Shown piece after piece: positions 28,715 to 36,849 of a stretch of DNA of 64,000 bases (position 1 is the stretch's first letter; every line of letters starts with the position of its first letter). The notes beneath the pieces are model-generated. The model was given only the letters and a program-made list of their open reading frames with translations. It was not told the DNA's origin and did not search any database. The translations under genes were made by a program, and so were the position numbers. Source of the DNA: Spiractinospora alimapuensis (GTDB lineage: Bacteria > Actinomycetota > Actinomycetes > Streptosporangiales > Streptosporangiaceae); NCBI RefSeq assembly GCF_018437505.1, contig NZ_CP072467.1, forward strand, positions 1,798,001-1,862,000, written 5' to 3'.

Positions 28715-29674
28715 TCAAGTGACCACGCGGATCGGCTCGCCGTCGAGGAAGGCCTCGATGTCCGCCACGGTCTCGGTGAAGAACGTTCGATAGGTGCCGG
28801 CGGTGCCGTAGCCGATGTGCGGTGTCAACACGGTGTTCGGGGTCGAGCGCAGCGGGTGCTCGACGGGGAGTGGTTCGACGTCGTAGACGTCCAGGGCCGC
28901 GCCCGCGATCGTTCCGTCGTGCAACGCCGTGACGAGTGGCCGCTCCTGCACGATGGGGCCACGGGAGGTGTTCACGAGGTAGCCCCCGGACCCGATCAGG
29001 TCGAGTTCCCGAGCGCCGATCAGACCCCGGGTTCCGTCGTTCAACCGCAGGTGGATCGTCGCGACGTCCGACTCCGCGAGGAGCTCGGGGAACGTCACGC
29101 GGCGCGCACCGTGCTCGGCGGCCCGCTCGTCGGTCAGGTTCGCGCTCCAGGCCAACACCCGCATGCCGAACGCCTCGCCGATCCGCGCCACTCGGGAGCC
29201 GAGCCGGCCGAGTCCGAGCACTCCCAGTGTCCGGCCGTGCAGGTCCGCGCCCACCGTGTGCTGCCATCCGCCGCCACGGATCGAGGCGTCCTCCGCGGGA
29301 ACACGGCGCAGCAGGGACAGGATCAGCGCCCAGGTGAGCTCCACGGTGTGCGTGGGCGGCGACGCGGTCCCGCACACGGTCACACCCAGCTCCCGGGCGG
29401 CGTCCATGTCGATCGCGGGGTTCCTCATCCCTGTGGTCACCAGGAGCCGCAGCCTGGGCAGACGTCGAAGGAGATCCGCGTCGAAGGTGGTGCGTTCCCG
29501 CATGGCACACACGACCTCGAAGGGCTCCAGCCGGTCCGCGAGCGCGTCCACGTCACTCAGATGGTCGTTGAAGACGGTGAGTCGGACCCGATCCCCCAAT
29601 CGGGTCCAGTCGCCGAACTCGCGGGAGATGTCCTGGTAGTCGTCCAGAACCGCCACGGAGGTGATGTGAGCCAT
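28715..29674 (-). CDS. D-isomer-specific 2-hydroxyacid dehydrogenase
   Basis: 319 residues. Catalytic domain first, then the NAD-binding signature LGVLGLGRLGSRVARIG, SESD-like ESDVATIHLRLNDGTRGLIG, VNTSRGPIVQE (catalytic arginine) and the late GAALDVYDVEPL and HIGYGT (acid/base E and H). Enzymes of this family reduce 2-keto acids or oxidise D-2-hydroxyacids. The substrate cannot be predicted. A GntR-family gene ends 58 bp upstream on the same strand and may control it. Confidence 0.92.
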   Translation of the reverse strand: MAHITSVAVLDDYQDISREFGDWTRLGDRVRLTVFNDHLSDVDALADRLEPFEVVCAMRERTTFDADLLRRLPRLRLLVTTGMRNPAIDMDAARELGVTVCGTASPPTHTVELTWALILSLLRRVPAEDASIRGGGWQHTVGADLHGRTLGVLGLGRLGSRVARIGEAFGMRVLAWSANLTDERAAEHGARRVTFPELLAESDVATIHLRLNDGTRGLIGARELDLIGSGGYLVNTSRGPIVQERPLVTALHDGTIAGAALDVYDVEPLPVEHPLRSTPNTVLTPHIGYGTAGTYRTFFTETVADIEAFLDGEPIRVVT

Positions 29675-29732
29675 TCAGGTAGCCTACGACGCTCGTCCCG
29701 GCCCCTCACCGGCGGCGTCACGACGATTGGGC

Positions 29733-30500
29733 TCAGGAGGGTGTGCGGCCAACCGCGGCGACGTCCGCGACACCGTCGGGAGTGTGGTGGATGTGCCGCA
29801 GGATCGCCGCCGCGGCGGCTTCCGCGTCCCGCTCCCGGACCGTCGCCAGGATCTCGCGGTGCTGCTGGTTGGCCTGCCGCGTGTCGCGACCACCCTGCAT
29901 CATGTCCGCCAGGATGTAGACAGCGGCGGAACTCTGCAGTGACTCGACAATAGCGGCGAGCCGCGGCGAGTGTGCGGCTTCGGTGAACACGGCGTGGAAC
30001 TGACGGTTGCGCTCGACCCAACGGGTGAGGTCGACCTCGGCTTCGGCCAGATCCTGGATCTCCTGGGCACGCTGGATGTCGTCGTCGGTGATCCGCACCA
30101 CCGCGCGACGCATGATCTCCGGTTCCAACAGGCAGCGGACGCGGTAGATCTCCTCGGCCTCCTCCGCGTTCAGGGCACGGACGACCGCACCACGGTGGGC
30201 GTCCACCCGCACGAGTCCCTCGGCCGCGAGGTCCCGCAGCGCCTCCCGCACCGGTGTGGTACTGACGCGAAGCTTCTTGGCCACCTCCGCCTGGATGAGC
30301 CGGTCTCCGGCCTGCAGCCGCCCGGTGAGGATGGCCTGGGAGATGGTGTCGCGAACGAACTGGTAGGCGGTGCGCCGTTCCCCCAGTCGCGCCAGCTCCA
30401 CGACTACCCCCGTACCCCTCGACGCGCTGTCGGCGGTGACCCCGACATCAGCGAGCCAGCTTACCTGCGGCGAAGCCTCTTCACGCCTCGGGTTGACCAT
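29733..30500 (-). CDS. GntR family (FCD-type) transcriptional regulator
   Basis: 255 residues from ATG 30500. The winged-helix domain (RTAYQFVRDTISQAILTGRL, then AEVAKKLRVSTTPVREALRDLAAEGLV) is followed by an all-helical FCD effector domain with the metal/ligand pattern RCLLEPEIMRRAV, NRQFHAVFTEAAHS and NQQHREILATVRERD. FCD regulators bind small organic acids. An in-frame ATG lies at 30518 as an alternative. It is likely co-transcribed with, and may autoregulate along with, the D-2-hydroxyacid dehydrogenase. No matching operator was identified. Confidence 0.88.
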   Translation of the reverse strand: MVNPRREEASPQVSWLADVGVTADSASRGTGVVVELARLGERRTAYQFVRDTISQAILTGRLQAGDRLIQAEVAKKLRVSTTPVREALRDLAAEGLVRVDAHRGAVVRALNAEEAEEIYRVRCLLEPEIMRRAVVRITDDDIQRAQEIQDLAEAEVDLTRWVERNRQFHAVFTEAAHSPRLAAIVESLQSSAAVYILADMMQGGRDTRQANQQHREILATVRERDAEAAAAAILRHIHHTPDGVADVAAVGRTPS

Positions 30501-31233
30501 TGAGCGACAATGATCCACGCTGTGGGACTTCCCCCCATTGGCTCGTCATAACGACGCGCCCACTGTCGAGCGGAAGGACGGCCGCGGATAGGAAGAACAT
30601 CGGGAGGAACGTGGGATCTGTGCTATGGGATCGATACCCGTGCTGTTCAACGGCGCGCGCATGCCCCCTTCGGATCACGGCAAAACATACGCTCCCGCAA
30701 AATCTTCATATCGAATTCCCCATTCGCGGGCGCGAATACGCCAGCAAATGGCCGCCCGTCAACTCAGTGGCGTGACCGGAAGAGGTCACAATAGTCGGCC
30801 GCGTCGATAGTGATCAGGAACACGATCACGCACGGGCCGGGCCCACGTAGCAGGCATCTGGGGGCAGACACGGACAGAACACGTGGGTACGGTTCCCGCC
30901 AAATCCGGGCAAACCACCCCCGTGTTGCACGCGGCATTTCCATCTTCTAGTAATTTACTCAGGGTTAGTACACAGCGCCAGCTAACAAAGGAAGAACGGC
31001 TGGGCATTTCGACTATGCGATGGACGTGATTGCCACTTAGGGTTTGCGTATCCATTGGCGCGCCACCGACACACCCCACGCGGTCGGGGCGCGCCCAAGC
31101 GGCATGAAAAACGTCACTGAACAGGCTCACGACCGGTCCGCGTCCCCCCGGTCCGGCAGGAGAGCCGCCACACTCCCGAAAATGGAGAAGGAGGAGGCGA
31201 GGAGTCATCCTAGCTAACTACATCAGAACTCAT
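30501..31233. other. Long intergenic region upstream of the BCCT transporter
   Basis: More than 700 bases, AT-richer than the surroundings, with no convincing protein gene except the short leader ORF at 31104-31217. A 6-4-6 inverted repeat (ATTCGC-GGGC-GCGAAT, 30722-30737) is a candidate operator. The space suits divergent promoters for the GntR gene and the osmolyte transporter, and might house a leader RNA. I could not fold a recognised riboswitch here. Confidence 0.45.
31104..31217 (+). CDS. 37-codon leader ORF or frameshifted BCCT N-terminus
   Basis: ATG 31104 opens a hydrophilic 37-residue frame (starting MKNVTEQAHDRS, ending MEKEEARSHPS) that stops 16 bases before the BCCT ATG. It reads like the cytoplasmic N-tail typical of BCCT transporters. 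The BCCT frame is itself open upstream of its ATG and gives NYIRTHMNPPVFF, also family-like, but it lacks a start codon. Removing one base near 31195-31205 would fuse both. The alternative is an independent leader peptide. Confidence 0.3.
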   Translation: MKNVTEQAHDRSASPRSGRRAATLPKMEKEEARSHPS

Positions 31234-32856
31234 ATGAACCCGCCGGTGTTCTTCACTTCCGGCATCGTCATCCTGGCCTTCGTGATCGCTGGCATCACGG
31301 CCGGCATCGTGGTGGACGAGGACGTACTCGACGCTCGCTCGTGGGGCTGGATCACGGGGATCGGCGAGTACTTCGGCTGGCTGTACGTGATCGCCGCCAC
31401 CTTCTACGTCATTTTCGTCCTCTTCCTACTGTTCAGCCGGTACGGGCTGATCAAGCTGGGGCCGGACGACTCGAAGCCGGAGTTCGGCACGATGGCGTGG
31501 TTCGCCATGCTGTTCACCGCCGGCATGGGAATCGGCCTGGTCTTCTTCGGTGTCGCCGAGCCCACGGGGTACCTGGAGTCGGTGATCGTCGAGGGGGCGA
31601 ACAACCCCGACGAGCAGGCGGCGCTCGCGATGAGCGCGACCCTGTTCCACTGGGGCTTCCACCCCTGGTCGATCTACATCATCCTGGGTCTCGCCCTCGG
31701 GTACTTCTCCTACCGCAAGGGGCTGCCACTGCGCCCCGCGTCGGCGTTCTACCCGCTGATCGGTGACCGCATCTACAAGTGGCCCGGCCACATGGTGGAC
31801 ATCCTCGCCGTGTTCGGCACCATGTTCGGTCTCGCCACGTCACTGGGTCTGGGCTCCGGCCAGATCAACGCCGGCCTGAACGCCGTGTTCGGCGTCCCGT
31901 CCAGCATGCCCCTGCAGATCGGCATCATCGCCGTGATCACCGTGGTCGCGCTCTACAGTGTGCTCGCCGGGATCGACAAGGGCATTCGGCGCCTGTCAGT
32001 GCTGAACATGTGGTTGGCGATCGCGCTGCTCATCATCGTGTTCATCTTCGGCCCCAAGCTGTTCATGGTGAACGGCATGGCCGACTGGACCGGCGCGTTC
32101 CTGCAGTCCCTGCCCGAACGCAGTCTGTCCGTCGTCACCCCCTCAATGAACCCCGACCTCGCCGAGTGGCAGGCGAACTGGACGTTCTTCTACTGGGGCT
32201 GGTGGATTTCCTGGGCGCCGTTCGTGGGGATGTTCATCGCCCGTATCTCCTACGGTCGCACCATCCGTCAGTTCATCACGGGTGTGCTCTTCGCCCCGAT
32301 CGGCGTCACCATCGTGTGGTTCGCCGTCTTCGGCGGGTCGGGCATGTTCTACGACCTGACGGAGGACGCGGGCATCGGTTCAGCCGACTCGGACCGTGCG
32401 ATGTACCAGCTCCTCGAGTCGCTGCCGATGCACGATGTCGTGTTCCTGGCCACCGCGGTACTCACCATTCTGGTCGTCGCGTTCTTCTTCATCACCTCCT
32501 CGGACTCTGGTTCACTGGTCATCGACATCCTGACCAACGGGGGCGACCCGAACCCGAGCAAGGTACAGCGGGCGTTCTGGGCCATCCTGGAAGGTGTCGT
32601 CGCCGCGGTCCTGGTGGCGGCGGGTGGAGCGGCGGCACTGCAAACACTGCAGGCGGCGTCTCTCACCACGGGTGTGCCGTTCGCTATCGTGCTCGTACTC
32701 GTCGCGTTCGGCCTCCTCAAGGCGCTCCGCCAGGAGAACGTGGGAGCCCTGCAGCTCCGTGCCGCGGGCCTGCCCGCACCGTCGACCGGCCACGAGACCG
32801 GACCCGGTGGACCCGACAAGGAGAACCTGGAGAGCGGCAAGGGAGTAGCCACGTGA
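31234..32856 (+). CDS. BCCT family osmolyte transporter
   Basis: 540 residues with about twelve membrane spans, the size of betaine/carnitine/choline transporters. Family blocks are clear: AGMGIGLVFFGVAEP, HWGFHPWSIYIILGLALGYFSYRK, ATSLGLGSGQINAG, and the tryptophan-rich FFYWGWWISWAPFVGMFIARISYGRTI. It uses a sodium or proton gradient to import glycine betaine, ectoine or a related zwitterion. The acidic/hydrophilic C-tail (TGHETGPGGPDKENLES) is short. ATG 31234 has no good ribosome-binding site. A strong GGAGAAGGAGGAGG block sits 30-50 bases upstream, which suggests that the true N-terminus is longer (see the leader ORF). Hsp20 follows 31 bp downstream. Confidence 0.92.
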   Translation: MNPPVFFTSGIVILAFVIAGITAGIVVDEDVLDARSWGWITGIGEYFGWLYVIAATFYVIFVLFLLFSRYGLIKLGPDDSKPEFGTMAWFAMLFTAGMGIGLVFFGVAEPTGYLESVIVEGANNPDEQAALAMSATLFHWGFHPWSIYIILGLALGYFSYRKGLPLRPASAFYPLIGDRIYKWPGHMVDILAVFGTMFGLATSLGLGSGQINAGLNAVFGVPSSMPLQIGIIAVITVVALYSVLAGIDKGIRRLSVLNMWLAIALLIIVFIFGPKLFMVNGMADWTGAFLQSLPERSLSVVTPSMNPDLAEWQANWTFFYWGWWISWAPFVGMFIARISYGRTIRQFITGVLFAPIGVTIVWFAVFGGSGMFYDLTEDAGIGSADSDRAMYQLLESLPMHDVVFLATAVLTILVVAFFFITSSDSGSLVIDILTNGGDPNPSKVQRAFWAILEGVVAAVLVAAGGAAALQTLQAASLTTGVPFAIVLVLVAFGLLKALRQENVGALQLRAAGLPAPSTGHETGPGGPDKENLESGKGVAT

Positions 32857-32887
32857 CGTTCTCCCAGCCGACACATCGAGAGGAGGG

Positions 32888-33367
32888 ATGGCACGCATGA
32901 GGAACCCGTTCCGCGGAGTGGTCGACTACATCAGCGAGATGCAGCGCATGGCGGACGCCATGGCGACCATGGACAGCTCGTCAACGACCCAGGACCGCGG
33001 CTTCTCCGACGCCTGGACCCCGACCACGGACATCTACGCCCATGGCACGGACCTGGTGATCCAGTGTGAGGTGCCGGGCGTCCAGCCGGACGAGCTGGAG
33101 GTGGCGCTTTCTCACGGCCACCTGTCCATCACGGGTGAACGGCACCGCGCTGAGGAAGGCCTGCAGTACTACGCCAACGAGCGGTACTACGGAGCCTTCC
33201 GTCGGGAGATCTCGCTCCCGGAGGACGTGACCGAGGACCGCATCAGCGCCGACTTCGAGGAGGGACTCCTGACCGTCACCGTACGCGGAGGCGCTGAGTC
33301 GCAGGGTCCCAAGCAGATCTCGGTACGCAGCAGGAAGCGCGCGAAGCAGGCCGGCCAGGGACGCTAG
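32888..33367 (+). CDS. Hsp20/alpha-crystallin small heat-shock protein
   Basis: 159 residues. The alpha-crystallin domain runs from about residue 43 (WTPTTDIYAHGTDLVIQCEVPGV) through LSITGERHRAEEG, RRYYGAFRREISLPEDV-type text, to the signature GLLTVTV. A basic C-tail (SVRSRKRAKQAGQG) lacks a clear IxI motif. These proteins hold unfolding proteins for refolding. The ATG 32888 is preceded by GAGAGGAGG. The 31-bp spacing after the BCCT transporter implies co-transcription, so osmotic and protein-folding stress may be answered together. A perfect hairpin ends the unit. Confidence 0.92.
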   Translation: MARMRNPFRGVVDYISEMQRMADAMATMDSSSTTQDRGFSDAWTPTTDIYAHGTDLVIQCEVPGVQPDELEVALSHGHLSITGERHRAEEGLQYYANERYYGAFRREISLPEDVTEDRISADFEEGLLTVTVRGGAESQGPKQISVRSRKRAKQAGQGR

Positions 33368-33396
33368 TCCACGGACCGAGCCTTCGCTCGCGGAAG

Positions 33397-33439
33397 TGAC
33401 TGTGCCCCCGAGGGGATGATCCCCTCGGGGGCACAGTCA
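33397..33439. terminator. Perfect 20-bp bidirectional terminator
   Basis: 33397-33416 pairs perfectly with 33420-33439 around a three-base TGA loop. The right arm contains the stop codon of the zinc-ribbon gene on the opposite strand (33437-33439). Both convergent genes can use it. It is the strongest hairpin in the window. Confidence 0.9.
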
Positions 33440-33691
33440 TGCGGTCCGGCTCTGCGTCGAGTGTTTGTCCGCGCGGCCCGCCCGTGGCATGGGGAACCAC
33501 TGAGCGCCGCAGTTGGTGCAGCAGTAGATCAGACGATCCCCACAGACCTGGCACGGCGGGCCGACCAGTACGTCCTGCTCCGACGTCCGGTGTCGATCCT
33601 CGAACCTCCGGACTTGCTGACACGCGTTGCATCGGATGGGGATGCGAGGCGCCTTGGGCCAAGGCTCCTCGGGCTGTGGCTTGTGGCCCAT
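33437..33691 (-). CDS. Small zinc-ribbon protein
   Basis: 84 residues starting at ATG 33691 (the frame is open to 33820, but upstream text is not protein-like). Cysteines are arranged as RCNACQQ, PPCQVCGDRL and YCCTNCGAQW, that is CxxC, CxxC and CCxxC, enough for one or two zinc sites. The rest is basic. Proteins of this sort act as RNA/DNA-binding or zinc-storage factors. No specific family recognised. The gene ends inside the perfect hairpin shared with hsp20. Confidence 0.65.
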   Translation of the reverse strand: MGHKPQPEEPWPKAPRIPIRCNACQQVRRFEDRHRTSEQDVLVGPPCQVCGDRLIYCCTNCGAQWFPMPRAGRADKHSTQSRTA

Positions 33692-33891
33692 TTTGGCCCA
33701 CCCCTTGTTGATTCGTGCCGTTCGATGACGGGACTGTGCACGGAGACTACGCCGATCCCCCCACGATCGCGGGCGAACCGACGGAGTGTTAGTCAGACCA
33801 CACCCGGGCCGGTTCGCCATCCGTCCGAACGATAATCCCTCGCGCCAACGCGAGCCACCGACGCGTGGCGCGCTCTGGGCGGCGATAGAGT

Positions 33892-33907
33892 GTTACTCGC
33901 AAGTAAC
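33892..33907. promoter_or_regulatory. TetR-type operator candidate upstream of the acyl-CoA oxidase-like gene
   Basis: GTTACT-CGCA-AGTAAC is a perfect 6-4-6 inverted repeat ending 26 bases before the ATG at 33934. TTACT/AGTAA symmetry is typical of TetR-family regulators of fatty-acid degradation genes in actinomycetes. No such regulator gene lies in the window, so it would act in trans. Confidence 0.5.
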
Positions 33908-33933
33908 TTGTTCTTTCGTCGAGGGGGACTCCC

Positions 33934-35847
33934 ATGACACGCCACGAGACACCGGAGAAGATCGACGTCGACGCGTTGCGGACCCTCCTGGACGGTCGGT
34001 GGGGGCACGCTCGCGACGTGGTGCGGACGTCGATGCGGGGGGACCTGTTCACTCCCGTGTACGGCCTCGACACCGAAGGCCACCGGGACCGCGTGGCCGA
34101 ACAGATGCGCGTGCTCGCCGCCACTCCCCTCCCCGGGTTCGGCTTCCCGGTGGAGTACGGCGGCACCGACGATCCCGGTGCGGCCACCGTGGCGTTCGAG
34201 ATGACCGTCATGGACCAGTCACTGATGGTGAAGCTCGGCGTACAGTGGGGGCTGTTCGGGGGCGCGATCCTCTCCTTGGGGACGCGGAGGCACCACGAGC
34301 GCTACCTTCGTCCGCTCATCGCCCTCGACCTCCCCGGATGCTTCGCGATGACAGAGTCAGGACACGGCTCCGACGTCCAGTCGCTGCGGACGACCGCGAC
34401 CTACGATCCCGACACCGAGGAGTTCGTGGTCCACACCCCCGACGACGACGCCCGCAAGGACTACATCGGCAACGCGGCCCGTGACGGGCGACTCGCCGTC
34501 GTCTTCGCCCAGCTCATCACGGGCGGAACCAACCACGGGGTGCACGCGTTGGTGGTTCCGATCCGCCACCCCGACGGCACCACCGCCACGGGGGTTCGCA
34601 TCGAGGATTGCGGGCGTAAGGCCGGGCTGAACGGGGTGGACAACGGAAGGATCTGGTTCGACCGGGTGCGTGTTCCACGCGAGGCCCTGCTCAACCGGTA
34701 CGGCGACGTCGCGGCCGACGGTACGTACACCAGCCCGGTGGAGAAGAAGAGCAAGCGGTTCTTCACGATGTTGGGAACCCTCGTCCGTGGTCGGGTGAGT
34801 GTCGCGGGCGGCGCCGGGGCGGCCGCACGGGCCGCGCTCACTATCGCCCTGCGCTACGCCGACAGGCGGCGCCAGTTCCCCAACCCCGAGACCGGCGAGG
34901 AGACGCGTCTCCTCGACTACCGTACCCACCAGCGCCGACTGCTGATCCCCCTGGCCCGGACCTACGCCCTCGCGTTCGCCCAGGAGGAACTGACGCGCAC
35001 CATGCACGAGATCGCCACCGGAGCGCGGGAGGGTGAGCACGCCCAGCGGGAGTTGGAGTCCCGCGCCGCCGGTCTGAAGGCGGTCGCCACGTGGCACGCC
35101 ATGGACACGATCCAGACGGCGCGTGAGTCCTGCGGTGGCGTCGGCTACCTCGCCGAGAACCGGTTCGCGGGCCTGCGGGAGGACACCGACGTCTTCACCA
35201 CCTTCGAGGGAGACAACACCGTTCTGCTGCAGTTGGTCGCCAAGGGGCTGCTCACGAACTACAAACAGGAGTTCGAGAGCCTGGAGACGATGGACGCCGC
35301 GCGTTTCGTCGCGGGACAGTTCCTCGGCGCGGTCATCGAACGCACGACGGCGCGCAGCACCATCGAACGACTCGTCACCGTCGCTCCCGGCAGGGAGGAC
35401 AACGACGCACTGTTCAACCGGGGCTGGCAGGTGACGATGTTCGAGGACCGCGAGCGGCACATCGTCGAGGGCTTGGCCCGACGCATGCGCAAGGCCGGGC
35501 GCTCCGGCTCGGCTGAGGCGGTCAACGACTGTCAGGACCACATGGTCTCCGCCGCGCGCGCCCACATCGACCGTGTGGTGCTGGAGGCGTTCGTCGGCGC
35601 CCTGGAACGATGTGAGGACCCGGGTGTCCGTTCTGTGCTGGAGAAGGTGTGTGACCTCTACGTTCTCTCCACTATCGAGGAGGACCGTGGGTGGTTCCTC
35701 GAGCACGACCGGCTACGCCCGACCCGGGCCAAGGCCGTGACGGACGCGGTGAACACGCTGTGCGCGCGGCTCCGTCCCCACGCCGGGGAGTTGGTCGACG
35801 CCTTCGCCCTGCCCGACGAGTGGCTGGGGGCGCCGATCGCGCGCTGA
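33934..35847 (+). CDS. Acyl-CoA oxidase/dehydrogenase family protein
   Basis: 637 residues, the length of acyl-CoA oxidases rather than the 380-residue dehydrogenases. FAMTESGHGSDVQSLRTTATYD binds FAD, the middle has the FAD/acyl region KDYIGNAARDGRLAVVFAQL, RGRVSVAGGAGAAARAALTIALRYADRRRQF is the signature segment, and RESCGGVGYLAENRFAGLREDTDVFTTFEGDNTVLLQ carries the catalytic-glutamate region. It would desaturate acyl-CoA in beta-oxidation. The C-terminal third is helical. The start at ATG 33934 has GAGGGGGACT upstream. A TetR-type operator precedes it. Confidence 0.9.
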   Translation: MTRHETPEKIDVDALRTLLDGRWGHARDVVRTSMRGDLFTPVYGLDTEGHRDRVAEQMRVLAATPLPGFGFPVEYGGTDDPGAATVAFEMTVMDQSLMVKLGVQWGLFGGAILSLGTRRHHERYLRPLIALDLPGCFAMTESGHGSDVQSLRTTATYDPDTEEFVVHTPDDDARKDYIGNAARDGRLAVVFAQLITGGTNHGVHALVVPIRHPDGTTATGVRIEDCGRKAGLNGVDNGRIWFDRVRVPREALLNRYGDVAADGTYTSPVEKKSKRFFTMLGTLVRGRVSVAGGAGAAARAALTIALRYADRRRQFPNPETGEETRLLDYRTHQRRLLIPLARTYALAFAQEELTRTMHEIATGAREGEHAQRELESRAAGLKAVATWHAMDTIQTARESCGGVGYLAENRFAGLREDTDVFTTFEGDNTVLLQLVAKGLLTNYKQEFESLETMDAARFVAGQFLGAVIERTTARSTIERLVTVAPGREDNDALFNRGWQVTMFEDRERHIVEGLARRMRKAGRSGSAEAVNDCQDHMVSAARAHIDRVVLEAFVGALERCEDPGVRSVLEKVCDLYVLSTIEEDRGWFLEHDRLRPTRAKAVTDAVNTLCARLRPHAGELVDAFALPDEWLGAPIAR

Positions 35848-35920
35848 ACCCGACCATGAGGAGATCGGACGGAGGGACCACGCCAACCGCGCCGGTGGCG
35901 TGATCGCCCGTGCGGTCTCC

Positions 35921-36394
35921 TCATCCAGTGAAACCGTCCCAGATCGCCGTCACCAACTGCCACGGCGGCATCAGGGTCCACATCGCGGCGAGGCTCACGG
36001 CCGTGAGGCCTCCGAACATCCACGCGGCGATCTTGCGCCGCGACCAGAGCGCGGCTCCCAGCCCTCCGAGGGGCACGACAACCGCGCACACCAGGAGCCC
36101 GAGCAGGTATCCGGCGAGCCGACGCCGTGCCTCGTCGGTGACCTCCTCCGCCTGCAGGGCGAAGCCCTCGGCGAGGAAGAACAGCAGGAACATCGGCACG
36201 CCGACGACCCACACCAAGGCGAGGGCCGTCCACACCAGCACCGGCCACCGCGACGGGCCGTCGACCACGTAGGGCGTGCGCCGGGACGACGGTTCGGCGC
36301 GCCCCGGCAACGGCGAGGGCGCACGCGTCATCTCCTCCGTGGCCGCCCCCTGGGGACGCCTCGAGGAGCCCTTGCGCTTCTTCTTCGGTGACAC
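35921..36394 (-). CDS. Small membrane protein with basic N-terminus
   Basis: 157 residues from GTG 36394 (or 184 from 36475). It opens with a lysine/arginine-rich cytoplasmic segment (SPKKKRKGSSRRPQG), then three hydrophobic spans (VLVWTALALVWVVGVPMFLLFFLAEGF, then LLGLLVCAVVVPLGGLGAAL, then MFGGLTAVSLAAMWTLM). Unknown function, common style of actinomycete small membrane proteins. GTG 36394 is preferred as the upstream codons are poor in content. The ribosome-binding site is weak for either choice. Confidence 0.7.
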   Translation of the reverse strand: MSPKKKRKGSSRRPQGAATEEMTRAPSPLPGRAEPSSRRTPYVVDGPSRWPVLVWTALALVWVVGVPMFLLFFLAEGFALQAEEVTDEARRRLAGYLLGLLVCAVVVPLGGLGAALWSRRKIAAWMFGGLTAVSLAAMWTLMPPWQLVTAIWDGFTG

Positions 36395-36475
36395 GTCCGC
36401 CACGCTACCCGCGCTCCTGGCCTCGACTCCCCAGGTCTGGGGGCGCCGCGCCACCGACCGGCTCTCGCGCGCCAC

Positions 36476-36849
36476 CGAAACTCAATCCGGACATTAATTC
36501 CCATACACCCCACAAGCCCCGAAATCACGTTCCGGTACATTCGCACTCCGGACTCATGATGATCATGAACCGTGTTGATTCCGACAAATTGGACATTGGG
36601 TTCGGAGTGCAACAACGGTGTACTCTTTCGTCAGCCATTGCCCTAGACATCCATGATCACGGCACCCCCGTACGCCTTGTGACCACGTGACACCAGATAC
36701 CCGGGTAACGGCCGTTTCGTGGCGCTCTCGCATTGATAACGAAGAGTCGCGAGTGGTTGGTAACCCCCTTCCCGCACGTTAGTGTCCCGCTGAATGAGTG
36801 GGCTGACTTTCACCGGGACCGCGTTCCGCGGCACCGAAGGGATACAACC
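36476..36849. promoter_or_regulatory. Promoter region of the nucleoside operon with a 7-1-7 inverted repeat
   Basis: No gene is visible. TCATGAT-G-ATCATGA (36554-36568) is a perfect palindrome located about 280 bases before the start of the BMP lipoprotein gene, in an AT-richer tract suited to a promoter. A nucleoside-responsive repressor could bind it. Regulator not identified. Confidence 0.45.

Noticed and set aside
30501-31233. Riboswitch or structured leader before the BCCT transporter
   Set aside because: No recognised riboswitch core could be identified by eye. Only a small inverted repeat and a short ORF were supported.
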